Positions 30,470 to 39,981 of a DNA stretch of 64,000 nt are shown one piece after another. A model generated the notes under the pieces. That model had not been told where the DNA came from and did not search any database. It saw only the letters and a list, made by a program, of their open reading frames with translations. The position numbers and the translations under genes are program-made. This DNA is from JAJVID01 sp050247435 (GTDB taxonomy: Bacteria > Acidobacteriota > Blastocatellia > RBC074): the NCBI GenBank assembly GCA_050247435.1, contig JBFWUF010000002.1, forward strand, positions 124,001-188,000. Direction: 5' to 3'. The first letter of the stretch is position 1. Every line of letters starts with the position of its first letter.

Positions 30470-30529
30470 TACACTTTCCTTTCGGGAGGTCGGATCGTGA
30501 GGCCGGACATAAACAACTAAACAGGCTGG

Positions 30530-30622
30530 GCGCGGAGCGTATGGAGTGCGGCGAGTCCTCGCCGCTTTCCGTTATCAGAAAGCAAAGCGGCGAGGACTCG
30601 CCGCACTCCATACGCTCCGCGC
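30530..30622. repeat. Perfect 39-bp inverted repeat with nested palindrome
   Basis: Arms 30530-30568 and 30584-30622 match at all 39 positions and enclose a 15-nt loop. Each arm contains GCGGCGAGTCCTCGCCGC, which is itself a palindrome. A second copy of the left arm with one change lies at 62140-62178, followed by a partial right arm. The genes here are both on the minus strand. This is a dispersed repeat family, not a simple terminator. Confidence 0.8.
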
Positions 30623-30635
30623 TTTCCAATAAGCC

Positions 30636-32072
30636 TTACACTTTTTTCTCCTTCCATCTTCCCTGCCTGAAGACCAGCATCGCGACCACGGCCAGCGCCG
30701 ATTCCGCAATTGTGATCGCCAGGAAGACGCCTGTCGTTCCCAGGCCGGTATATTTCGCCAGCGTGTAAGCCAGCGGAATTTGGATCACCCAGAAACAGAA
30801 TAGGTTGAGGACGGTCGGCGTCCAGGTGTCACCCGCGCCGTTGAACGCCGCGGCGATCACCATGCCGTAGCCGTAAAAAACGTAGCCGTAGCTGATGTAA
30901 CGCAGCGCGGCAACGCCGTAGGGGATCACCGTCTGATCATCGGTGAAGATGCGAATCAGGAATTCGGGGAAGAGGATGAAAACGATTGCGACCCCGGCCA
31001 GAAAGACAGCGTTGCTATGACCGGCCAGCCAGACCGATTTGTCGGCGCGTTCGGGTTTTTGCGCCCCCAGGTTCTGTCCGACCAGCGTCGCGGCGGCGTT
31101 GCTCATCCCCCACGACGGCAGGATCGCGACGACGATGATGCGGATGGCGATGGTGTAACCGGCCTGCGCCGCCGCCCCAAACTGTCCGATGATGCTCATC
31201 AACGCCATCCAGGCCGAGGTGGCGACCAGGAACTGGAACATTCCGCCGAGCGAGATGCGCATCAGATTTTTCATCAGGCCCAAATCCGGCAGCATCCGGT
31301 CGAGCCTGACAGGCACGCGGCTATGCCCGCCGAACAGTCGCGTGAATTGATAGATCACGGCGCATCCGCGCCCGATGGTCGTGGCGATGGCCGACCCGGT
31401 CACGCCCAATTCAGGGAATGGCCCCAGACCGAAGATCAGGCAGGGATCGAGAACGAGATTGATCAGATTGCCGATCCACAACGCCCGCATCGCAATCGCG
31501 GCGTCACCCGCGCCGCGAAAGATCGCGTTGATCAGAAACAGCAACATGATCACCACGTTCGCGCCGATGATGACCGACATGTAGCCGCCGCCCACCGCGG
31601 TCACGCCCGCTTCGGCGTTCATCACCTGGAAGACCTGCTTGCTGAAGAGCACGCCAACGGCCCCAAATGGGATCGAGATCAAAACGCCGAGCAGGATTGA
31701 CTGTTCGGCGACGCGGGCCGCGCCTTCCGGGTCTTTTTCCCCGATGCGGCGCGCGACCATCGCCGTCGTGCCCATGCTCAATCCGATCGCGACGGCGAAT
31801 ACGATTGTAAGCAGCGCTTCGGTGATGCCTACAGCCGCCGCCTGCTCCTTGCCCAGATGCGCGACCCAGTAAACGTTGACGATGCCGAAGAGCGACTCCA
31901 TCAGCATTTCGAGCACCATCGGCACCGAGAGCAGAAAGATCGCGCGGCCAATACCGCCTTCGGTGAAATCCTGCTCCGACCCGCGCACGGCTTCCCGCAA
32001 AGTCGCCCAGAAGCCTGTCGAGCGATTTTCAGTTCCCTTCTCCTGTTCAACCAATTCAATCTGTTCGTTCAT
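30636..32072 (-). CDS. MATE family multidrug/toxin exporter
   Basis: 478 residues, twelve predicted membrane segments. The MATE pattern is clear: a first half with LSVPMVLEMLMESLFGIVN and VAVGLSMGTTAM-like block, and a symmetric second half with GAAAQAGYTIAIRI. A 30-residue hydrophilic N-terminal tail precedes segment one. Family members export drugs or metabolites by sodium or proton antiport. No regulator is adjacent. Confidence 0.9.
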   Translation of the reverse strand: MNEQIELVEQEKGTENRSTGFWATLREAVRGSEQDFTEGGIGRAIFLLSVPMVLEMLMESLFGIVNVYWVAHLGKEQAAAVGITEALLTIVFAVAIGLSMGTTAMVARRIGEKDPEGAARVAEQSILLGVLISIPFGAVGVLFSKQVFQVMNAEAGVTAVGGGYMSVIIGANVVIMLLFLINAIFRGAGDAAIAMRALWIGNLINLVLDPCLIFGLGPFPELGVTGSAIATTIGRGCAVIYQFTRLFGGHSRVPVRLDRMLPDLGLMKNLMRISLGGMFQFLVATSAWMALMSIIGQFGAAAQAGYTIAIRIIVVAILPSWGMSNAAATLVGQNLGAQKPERADKSVWLAGHSNAVFLAGVAIVFILFPEFLIRIFTDDQTVIPYGVAALRYISYGYVFYGYGMVIAAAFNGAGDTWTPTVLNLFCFWVIQIPLAYTLAKYTGLGTTGVFLAITIAESALAVVAMLVFRQGRWKEKKV

Positions 32073-32126
32073 TTTCCGTCCATTCCGTTATTTCCGTTTG
32101 TTCCGTACTCTCTCTTCCCTGTCTGT

Positions 32127-32699
32127 TTATTGCGGAAATCCGTCCGCCTCGATCACGCGCTGCGCCTGCGCGAAATGACGCCGCTCGTGAGCCACCACAA
32201 TCCGAAACGTGTCGAGCAGACTGTAAACCACCACGCTCGCGAAAGGAGATGTGATGATTATCTTCTCCGGATCATTTTTCTCCAGCGACCTCATCATCGC
32301 CAAAGTCTCGTGTTGATCGGCGATGAAGCGATCAACAATTTGCGGATCAATCGAGCTTGACGCGGGTTGCGCGGCGGCGGGCGCTTTTAACTTCTGATGG
32401 AAGTTCGGCGAAACCACCTTGATCATCAGACTGCCGAACATCGCCGGCAAAAGCGGAATGCGATGCAAGAATTTCTTCCCGTATTCGCCTTTCAGTATCC
32501 GGGTAAAAACCGGGAAGTACTCGCGATTGATCGAGATCAGATGTTCGAGGCATTGCGCGACGCTCCACGAATCGGCGCCGGGTTTCCAGTTGAGCTGCTG
32601 CGTATTCAAATGGCCGAAGAGCGCCGTCGCGTCGCTGGCAATCGCTTCGGCCTCAGTGAAGATTTGAGGGAGGGTGAGATTCTGGTAGTCCATAACCAT
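32127..32699 (-). CDS. DinB-like metal-binding protein
   Basis: 190 residues. The four-helix DinB/YfiT pattern is present: WSVAQCLEHLISINR with His, and a C-terminal HERRHFAQAQRV with two His expected to complete the metal site. Members of this superfamily act as thiol transferases or hydrolases. It sits 54 bp downstream of the MATE gene's start region on the same strand; function open. The start is ATG 32699 or the ATG six bases later. Confidence 0.8.
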   Translation of the reverse strand: MVMDYQNLTLPQIFTEAEAIASDATALFGHLNTQQLNWKPGADSWSVAQCLEHLISINREYFPVFTRILKGEYGKKFLHRIPLLPAMFGSLMIKVVSPNFHQKLKAPAAAQPASSSIDPQIVDRFIADQHETLAMMRSLEKNDPEKIIITSPFASVVVYSLLDTFRIVVAHERRHFAQAQRVIEADGFPQ

Positions 32700-32717
32700 C
32701 GTTGAATGTGAGAAAGA

Positions 32718-33269
32718 TCAATGCTCCGCCAGCAGCTCCTGTTTGATTGTCAATCTGGCGATGATTTCGTCAATGACGGCGTCGGCCTTCGCCGCGATCT
32801 CACTGGGCGTCTGATCCTGAATCGGGTGTTCGACGTAAATCGCGTCGAAACCGTCCCGCCCCAACGCGCTGGCCTGAGCGCGCGCCGCTGTCATAAATTC
32901 GCGCGTGGCCACGGGGATCGCCGCGATGCCCAGGCTTTCGAGTTTGATCGTGTCGTGCAAACTGCACGTCGTGCATGAGCCTCAATCAGCCAGAGCCTCG
33001 ATCACCGCCACGCACTCGGCTTTTACAAGTTGATCAATCACTGCGTCTGGCGCGGGCTTCGTGAACGTTGGCTTCACCACGCGCACGATCTGTTCGACGC
33101 CGTAGCGGTCTTTCAGCTTTTGTTCAAGATGATCGAGAAAGAAACTACCGCCCCATTTGCTGATGTCGAGCAGGCCGATCGTTTTGCCCGCGAGCGTCTC
33201 CAGCCTCGGCGCGGTTTTGCCCGCGACGCGCGGAGTTTCATCGAGTGGATTGACAAGAATTGTTTTCAT
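32718..33269 (-). CDS. UGSC-type selenoprotein with in-frame TGA (selenocysteine 96)
   Basis: 183 residues if TGA at 32984-32982 is read as selenocysteine. ATG 33269 has AGGAGGAG six bases upstream. The codons GAT-TGA-GGC-TCA-TGC give D-U-G-S-C, then TTC, so the redox motif is UGSC with a further Cys at 102. Downstream the same frame continues for 87 codons with protein-like composition (LHDTIKLESLGIAAIPVATR) to a stop at 32718. A hairpin resembling a bacterial SECIS begins 16 nt after the T of TGA. UGSC-containing proteins are a known bacterial (seleno)protein family. It sits 48 bp downstream of a thioredoxin-fusion gene. A simple stop codon would leave two small frames with no reason to fit. 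Confidence 0.85.
32954..32968 (-). promoter_or_regulatory. SECIS-like hairpin after the selenocysteine codon
   Basis: The RNA read on the minus strand folds as CGUGC AGUUU GCACG, five base pairs with the loop AGUUU. Counting the U of UGA as 1, loop residues G23 and U24 fall at the positions that matter for SelB binding in the E. coli fdhF element, whose upper stem-loop has a similar GC(A)GGUCUGC form. The hairpin lies inside the reading frame, as in bacterial selenoprotein mRNAs. Confidence 0.7.
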
Positions 33270-33317
33270 TTTTGCTCCTCCTGGGAACGCACGCGAGGGC
33301 GCATGCGCTTCCAGGGT

Positions 33318-34934
33318 TCAATCAATCGGATAGCTGACCATCTGGCTGCCGCGCGGCCCCGTCGCCCAACTGCCGATCACAGCCGAAAACTTCCCCGCCG
33401 TTCCACCGGCCACGACGATCTTGATTTGATCGGGGCGGGCGAATTTGCGGTAACACTCTTCGCCGTTGATGGTCGCGCGTTCGTAAAGCTGTATGAATTG
33501 CGTGCCCTCGCCGCCGTCCGCCTCGTATTCTTTGATCGGGATTCCCGTGTTCTCGAACAGGAATTCCCGGATCGAAACTTTGGTAAAGCCGCTGCGGTCG
33601 AGCGTCTTCACGTGTTCAGGGCACAGCACAACCATCGCTTCCCATCCGAAACAGAAACGATAGGAGAAGACCGTCGCCAGCGCGCGGCTGATCGCTTTCA
33701 GGATCGTGCGCCCGTCGCGCGCGTTGTGTTCGCTGACGCCGTGCGGCGGTTCGGCGGCGAAGAGTGTCACCGCGCTCTGACCGCGATCAAAACCGAATTC
33801 GGCGCTCAGCGGCGACCACGGATTCTCCTCTTCGTTCTCGGCGATGCAGTAAGAAAACTTGCCCGGATTGCCGAGCGTTGACATATCCAATTCGCCGGGC
33901 CGCCCGCCGCCGATGTTGGTCAGGATAAGTTGAAACGCGCGTCCGAGCGTCGAGTTCGCCCGCGCCACGTTGCTGAAAACATTGCTGGCGCAGGCGAAAC
34001 CAAGCTCGCGGCGAATGGGGCCGTTGACGACGACGAGCGGGGCGGCGAAATGCGTGGTCGCCTGGACGCCGTGAATGTTGAACCGTTCGTCGCATGCCGC
34101 GCGAATCAACGGGACGAGCACGCGCATCATCTCAGACTTGCAACCCGCCATCACCGCGTTGGCCGCGATCTTTTCGACAGTCGCCATTCCGTAATTCGGC
34201 GGCACGCGCGCGACAATTTGATCAGGCGGAAGACTCGTCGCGCCGAGCATTCGTTCGACTCGCTCGACCGTCGGTGGAATCACGGGCAGCGGATCGGCGA
34301 AGCCCGCCGCGCGGCAAAACTCGTAAGGATCGTCATCATCGCCGAGTTCGATGCGCGACGCTCGCGCCCCGCGTTCGGCGTAAAGGTTCACGGACGGCGC
34401 CAACTCGCCTTCAGTCCTCAGTTCCGGATGTGGCTCAAGATGGCGCGAAACGCAGCCAGGCTTGGTTTGCGGCGCGCCATCGTGTTTGCCCGCAAGCTCG
34501 AACGGCTCGACTCCGGCCTCGCGGAGCATCTCCGCCGCAATCGCGTTCAACTCATCCTTGTCGAACGCGACCGACGTTCGCGCGATCTTTCCGCCGCCGC
34601 CGATCAGAAACAATGTCGGCACGGCTTGCGGATCGTATTCGAGCGACACGCTTAGATCGCGGTCGAGCAGGACGGTAAATTCGATCGGCGCCTGCTCGAT
34701 CAATTCCTTCGTCGCCGCCTCGCCGTCCTGAGAAACTCCGATAACCTCGGCATTCTCGCCAAGCGTTCGAGCCAGCCGGTTGAGATAAGGAATCGTCAGG
34801 CGACAGGTCGGGCAATCGGTCTCGAAGAAGACCAGCAACGACGGCTTGCCAATTGGTAGTTTCCGTAATTTATGATCATCGCCGTCGAGTCGAGACAACG
34901 AAAATGGTGGAGCTTGATCGCCAGGTTGCAGCAT
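33318..34934 (-). CDS. Thioredoxin (TlpA-like) domain fused to a UGSC-associated domain
   Basis: 538 residues. An N-terminal thioredoxin-fold domain (about 1-155) has ETDCPTC with C41-x-x-C44 as the redox pair and ends in a VPTLFLIGGGGKI strand with the cis-Pro. A linker (about 160-195) with a further Cys leads to a 340-residue domain I do not recognise by name (GMATVEKIAANAVMAGCKSE, THFAAPLVVVNGPIRRELGF, SYCIAENEEENPW). The partner is the UGSC selenoprotein 48 bp downstream, same strand. The pair suggests a thiol/selenol redox reaction in which the CPTC site regenerates the UGSC site. This is inference from context. Confidence 0.8.
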   Translation of the reverse strand: MLQPGDQAPPFSLSRLDGDDHKLRKLPIGKPSLLVFFETDCPTCRLTIPYLNRLARTLGENAEVIGVSQDGEAATKELIEQAPIEFTVLLDRDLSVSLEYDPQAVPTLFLIGGGGKIARTSVAFDKDELNAIAAEMLREAGVEPFELAGKHDGAPQTKPGCVSRHLEPHPELRTEGELAPSVNLYAERGARASRIELGDDDDPYEFCRAAGFADPLPVIPPTVERVERMLGATSLPPDQIVARVPPNYGMATVEKIAANAVMAGCKSEMMRVLVPLIRAACDERFNIHGVQATTHFAAPLVVVNGPIRRELGFACASNVFSNVARANSTLGRAFQLILTNIGGGRPGELDMSTLGNPGKFSYCIAENEEENPWSPLSAEFGFDRGQSAVTLFAAEPPHGVSEHNARDGRTILKAISRALATVFSYRFCFGWEAMVVLCPEHVKTLDRSGFTKVSIREFLFENTGIPIKEYEADGGEGTQFIQLYERATINGEECYRKFARPDQIKIVVAGGTAGKFSAVIGSWATGPRGSQMVSYPID

Positions 34935-35026
34935 AGGGTGGCTGGTATATTCGGGTCAGCCAGGGATTGAGTTTTTGGCCCCGCAATACCGATTCTTCCG
35001 TGTTGGATCGCGCCGTTGCGCTTCTC

Positions 35027-36049
35027 CTATTTGTTCTTGAGCCGACTGCCGAACAACTGCTTCAGATCATTAAGGAGAGATGTGGGAGATTGCCCATCCC
35101 CTCCCTGCGCCAACTTGCCCGCGCCACGGCCGTCCGTCCGATGCCCGTTACGCCCCGAAGGCTGAATGGATTTGGTCGGATCGAGAGGCGGCAGCGAAGG
35201 CCATTTTGGCTGTTGCGCGGCCAGATTTCGCAGATCCAAAGCGAGTTCGCCCATGGTTTGGTAACGCGCGCTGATGTCCTTGGCCAACGCTTTCGCCAGG
35301 ATCGGCTCCAACTCGGGCGGCGCGTCATCTCTGTATTCCGTGACCGCCTCCGGTTCAGCCAGTGTGATCGCGGCGATCACCTCCTCCACCGTTGAGCCTG
35401 CGAATGGCGGGCGGCCCGCCAGCAATTCGTAAAAAACCGCTCCGAGGCTGAACACGTCCGTTCGCTGATCCAGCCTTTCCCCCATGATCTGTTCAGGACT
35501 TAAGTACCGCGCGTCGCTCAGCGTGGCTCTCATCGGTTCGGGAGCGCCTTCGGAAAGCGAAAGAGGGAATGTCGCTCCGAATCCGAAATCCAGTATCTTC
35601 GCCTGTTTCGACACGATCATCAGGTTCGCGGGCTTGACCGCCAGATGAAACCAGCCTCGCGCATGCACGGCGTCGAGCGCTTCAGCGATCTGAACGACGA
35701 GGAAGACGATCTGCTGGATCGGCAACTGAATCCCGAAGCCGAACAAGTCGAACGAATGCCCGTAGAAATATTCCATCGCCACGAAAGGCCGGCCCGAGTC
35801 GGTAATTCCGCTTTCGTACACCTCGCAGAAATTCGGATGGCGCACTTGCGCGACCAGGGAATAGATTTGAGTGAACCGCTGACGGATACGCTGATCGCTG
35901 ACGAGCGCCTCCGGCAGAAGCTTCAGAGCTACTGAATGGCCGGAAGAAATATCCTGCGCCAAATAAACTTCTCCGACACCGCTAGCGCCGAGGCGCGAGG
36001 AAACCCGGAAATGCGCGATCTTTGACCCGGCTGGCAACCATTCTTTCAT
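35027..36049 (-). CDS. Ser/Thr kinase homologue lacking the catalytic Asp (predicted pseudokinase)
   Basis: 340 residues from ATG 36049; the 25 extra codons upstream come from a GGTGGTT repeat. The kinase fold is complete: glycine loop LGASGVGEVYLAQD, Lys in VALKLLPE, and DFG (ILDFGFG). The usual HRD-L-K-PAN is HLAVKPANLM, so the catalytic Asp is Ala137; the Lys after it and Asn142 remain. Such proteins usually act as allosteric partners or ATP-binding scaffolds. The C-terminal 50 residues are Gly/Pro-rich and disordered. No membrane segment. Neighbours do not suggest a pathway. Confidence 0.8.
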   Translation of the reverse strand: MKEWLPAGSKIAHFRVSSRLGASGVGEVYLAQDISSGHSVALKLLPEALVSDQRIRQRFTQIYSLVAQVRHPNFCEVYESGITDSGRPFVAMEYFYGHSFDLFGFGIQLPIQQIVFLVVQIAEALDAVHARGWFHLAVKPANLMIVSKQAKILDFGFGATFPLSLSEGAPEPMRATLSDARYLSPEQIMGERLDQRTDVFSLGAVFYELLAGRPPFAGSTVEEVIAAITLAEPEAVTEYRDDAPPELEPILAKALAKDISARYQTMGELALDLRNLAAQQPKWPSLPPLDPTKSIQPSGRNGHRTDGRGAGKLAQGGDGQSPTSLLNDLKQLFGSRLKNK

Positions 36050-36066
36050 TGCTGGTAAGTAGTCGG

Positions 36067-36166
36067 GGGTGGTGGTTGGTGGTTGGTGGTTGGCGGCTGG
36101 CGGTTGGCGTCTGGTTGCGCGCATTTTTTAGCGCCAACCACCAACCACCAACCACCAACCACCAAA
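36067..36166. repeat. Intergenic inverted repeat of GGTGGTTGGT words
   Basis: GGTGGTTGGTGGTTGGTGG-type words at 36067-36120 face GCCAACCACCAACCACCAACC-type words at 36131-36165. The right arm ends next to the stop of the acyl-CoA dehydrogenase gene, and the left arm runs into the false N-terminus of the pseudokinase frame. Confidence 0.75.
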
Positions 36167-37342
<1,176 letters not shown>

Positions 37343-37361
37343 AATCTCCTCCGGGAATCCC

Positions 37362-37446
37362 TGGGTACGCATCGCTTCCAGTGCGCCTGGCTTCCATCGC
37401 TCACGGATTGATCGAAGGCGAGCACGCTGGAAGCGATGCGTACCCA
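37362..37446. repeat. Intergenic inverted repeat (GGGTACGCATCGCTTCCAG)
   Basis: Perfect 20-nt outer arms lie at 37362-37381 and 37427-37446, with TGGCTTCCATCGC-like partial repeats between. It gives a false N-terminal extension to the acyl-CoA dehydrogenase frame. The style matches the 18497 and 33283 hairpins. Confidence 0.75.
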
Positions 37447-37452
37447 TTTGTT

Positions 37453-39447
37453 TTATGCCGATGTGATCTGTATCAAAAGCTGCCCTGGCGCGACGACTTC
37501 CCCCTGACTAACCAGAATCGCCTCGACCACTCCGTCCACTGCCGCGCGCATCGTGTGCTCCATCTTCATCGCTTCAAGGATGATCAGCGGGTCGCCCGCC
37601 GAAACCTTCTGCCCGACCTCGACCAGAATTTTCAGCGCCTGCCCCGGCATCGGTGAATTGGCCGAACCCTGTTCTGACACGGCTTGATGAATCGGATGCC
37701 TGGGCGTTCGTTTGATCACGCGCGATCCCAGAGAGGAATGAATGTAAAGATCGTCGTCCGCTTCGGTAATCTTAAAAGCCCTTTGAACGCCGTCAATCGC
37801 GATTCGGATGACGCCGGAGGCGCAGCATAGCACTTGCGCCGCAACAGTTGAATCGAAAACTTTCACTTCATAATTGTCATCGTTGGTCTGCCGCCAGGAA
37901 ATTTCGACCCTCTCGGCGTCAATCTCTAATTTAACCGCCGGGTCGCGGTACGGGTTGTTTCGGTAGCTCGGCGGCAATTCGGCCAACAATCCGCCGGACA
38001 ATTGCCACTGCTTTTGCATGTACAAAGCGGCGGCGGCGAGTGAATCTCGATTGAGCAGCAGGTCATCACTGACAATCAACTCGTCCAGATGCTCAGCGAC
38101 GAAGCCTGTGTGCGCACCGCCCTGCTTGAAATCCTGATGATCGAGCAACCGGATCAGAAAGTCGCGGTTTGTCCGCAATCCGTGAATTGACGATTGCCGC
38201 AGCGCGTAAACGAGTTTGCGAATCGCCTCATCGCGCGTCTCGCCATGCGCAATCAGCTTGGCCAGCATCGGGTCATAATGGATGCCAATCTCCATCCCGC
38301 GCTCGACGCCCGCGTCAATTCGCAATCCCTCAATCTGATCAGGCAGCCACAGATTGTGAATTTTTCCGGTTGCGGGCAGAAAGTCTTTGCCCGGCTCTTC
38401 GGCGTACAGCCGCGCCTCAATCGCGTGGCCCGTCGTTTTCAAATCGGCTTGAGCGAACGGCAGCGGCTTGCCTTCGGCGATTTCGATTTGCAACCTGACC
38501 AGATCGAGTCCGGTGATCATCTCGGTCACGGGATGTTCGACCTGCAACCGGGTGTTGACCTCGATGAAAAAGAACTCGCCAGAAAGATCATTGGACGGAG
38601 CCAGAATGAATTCGACAGTGCCCGCGTTCGTGTAACCAATCGCGCGGCCAATCCTGATCGCGGCTTCGCCCATCCGCCGCCGCAGTTCGTCATTGACCGC
38701 GGGCGAAGGGCTTTCCTCGATGATCTTCTGATGGCGGCGTTGCACCGAACAATCGCGCTCGAACAGATGAACCAGATTGCCGTGAGCGTCGCCGAGAACT
38801 TGTATCTCGATGTGCCGCGCCCCCTCGACATATTTTTCGAGCAACAACGCGCCATCGCCGAACGCTTTTTCAGCCTCACGCCGCGCGGCTTCGATAGCCT
38901 CTTCGATCTCGCTTTCATTGCGCACGACGCGCATGCCTTTGCCGCCGCCGCCAGCCGAGGCTTTGATCAAAACCGGAAAACCGATTTTGATCATTTGTCC
39001 GCGCAACGTCTCGACGCTCTGATCCTCGCCGTCGTAACCCGGCACGACAGGCGCTCCGGCTTCAGCCGCTATCTTTCGCCCGGAGCTTTTCAACCCCATC
39101 GCGCGAATCGCCGATGGCTGCGGGCCGATGAAGACAACGCCAGCCGCCGCGCAGCTTTCAGCGAACTCGGCGTTCTCCGACAAAAACCCGTAGCCGGGAT
39201 GAATCGCGTCGGCGCCTGTGCGCCTGGCCGCTTCAATAATCTTCTCCATTCGCAGGTAAGACTCTTTGGCCGGAGCCGCGCCCAGATGAACCGCTTCGTC
39301 GGCAAATCGGGCGTGCGGCGCGTTGGCGTCGGCGTCGGAATAGATAGCCACCGTCTCGATGCCCATCGCGCGGCACGTCCGCATCACGCGCAACGCGATC
39401 TCGCCGCGATTGGCGACCAGGATTTTGCGAAAGGGTTTTTCAGCCAT
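37453..39447 (-). CDS. Biotin carboxylase-biotin carrier subunit of acyl-CoA carboxylase (methylcrotonyl-CoA type)
   Basis: 664 residues. The biotin carboxylase domain (about 1-450) contains KILVANRGEIALRVMRTCR, the ATP-grasp loop ASAGGGGKGMRVV, ERDCSVQRRHQKIIEE and FFIEVNTRLQVEHPVTE. A linking region precedes the biotinyl domain with EAMKMEHTM, the biotin being on Lys628. The length and split fit the alpha subunit of methylcrotonyl-CoA or propionyl/acyl-CoA carboxylases. The matching carboxyltransferase gene is 11 kb away at 50851. Isovaleryl-type dehydrogenase next door supports leucine breakdown. Confidence 0.9.
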   Translation of the reverse strand: MAEKPFRKILVANRGEIALRVMRTCRAMGIETVAIYSDADANAPHARFADEAVHLGAAPAKESYLRMEKIIEAARRTGADAIHPGYGFLSENAEFAESCAAAGVVFIGPQPSAIRAMGLKSSGRKIAAEAGAPVVPGYDGEDQSVETLRGQMIKIGFPVLIKASAGGGGKGMRVVRNESEIEEAIEAARREAEKAFGDGALLLEKYVEGARHIEIQVLGDAHGNLVHLFERDCSVQRRHQKIIEESPSPAVNDELRRRMGEAAIRIGRAIGYTNAGTVEFILAPSNDLSGEFFFIEVNTRLQVEHPVTEMITGLDLVRLQIEIAEGKPLPFAQADLKTTGHAIEARLYAEEPGKDFLPATGKIHNLWLPDQIEGLRIDAGVERGMEIGIHYDPMLAKLIAHGETRDEAIRKLVYALRQSSIHGLRTNRDFLIRLLDHQDFKQGGAHTGFVAEHLDELIVSDDLLLNRDSLAAAALYMQKQWQLSGGLLAELPPSYRNNPYRDPAVKLEIDAERVEISWRQTNDDNYEVKVFDSTVAAQVLCCASGVIRIAIDGVQRAFKITEADDDLYIHSSLGSRVIKRTPRHPIHQAVSEQGSANSPMPGQALKILVEVGQKVSAGDPLIILEAMKMEHTMRAAVDGVVEAILVSQGEVVAPGQLLIQITSA

Positions 39448-39470
39448 TGGTCAGTCGTCTGAAAGGGTTG

Positions 39471-39746
39471 TTACGACTGGTTATCTTTTGCGGGCGGGAG
39501 CGCTCGTTCTGTTTTCAGTTTTTCATTTTCCAGCTTGAGCTTTTCGATCTCCAGCGCCTGTCTGAAAAGCAGTTCCCTGGCTTTATCGCGTTCAACCAGT
39601 TGCGCCAGATCAACGGTCAATTGGGCAACCTGCCTGGTCAATTCGTTGATCTGCCGCTCGGCGTCTTCTATCCGTTTGTCGTGGTGTTTGAACTTCTCGC
39701 TAAAGGTGAAAATCAGGGAGAGGAGTTCGGAGATATTCTTCCACAT
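39471..39746 (-). CDS. Small coiled-coil protein
   Basis: 91 residues, mostly charged heptad-type sequence (DAERQINELTRQVAQLTVDL, EIEKLKLENEKLKTER) and a short N-terminal helix. It overlaps the 3-prime end of the gene at 39700 by 47 bp in another frame. This is the second gene of a two-gene unit; a partner role is possible. No family recognised. Confidence 0.55.
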   Translation of the reverse strand: MWKNISELLSLIFTFSEKFKHHDKRIEDAERQINELTRQVAQLTVDLAQLVERDKARELLFRQALEIEKLKLENEKLKTERALPPAKDNQS

Positions 39747-39930
39747 AGGCCAGATTGTTTTTGATCTGTTTCAGCAGGGTGTCTGTTTCGAAACTGAGAG
39801 CGGCGATGCGCGGCTGGCGGGCCTCGTACTCGTCGTTCAATTCCCGCAACTGGCGAATAGCTTCCTCAATGGCTTTTTCCAGCTTCGGCGCTTCTTCCTC
39901 GGGAATTTCCAGAATCGTGGTCTTATCCAT
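39700..39930 (-). CDS. Small coiled-coil protein
   Basis: 76 residues starting at ATG 39930 after GGAGGTG. Acidic helical sequence (EEEAPKLEKAIEEAIRQLRE) with a C-terminal block AYVEEYLRTPLPDF. Its 3-prime end overlaps the following coiled-coil gene. No family recognised; it may be half of a small two-protein pair. Confidence 0.55.
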   Translation of the reverse strand: MDKTTILEIPEEEAPKLEKAIEEAIRQLRELNDEYEARQPRIAALSFETDTLLKQIKNNLAYVEEYLRTPLPDFHL

Positions 39931-39981
39931 AAACTCACCTCCGTTTCGAAGGGAATCTTAGCACAACCGCGACACTCGGCT

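Noticed and set aside
32718..32960. Separate 80-residue protein starting at a TTG codon
   Set aside because: It continues the frame before TGA 32984-32982 without a shift and forms the UGSC motif; there is no ribosome binding site before the TTG.
36067..36165. CRISPR-like array of GGTGGTT repeats
   Set aside because: The units are short tandem words that face their complements, with no regular spacers and no cas genes.
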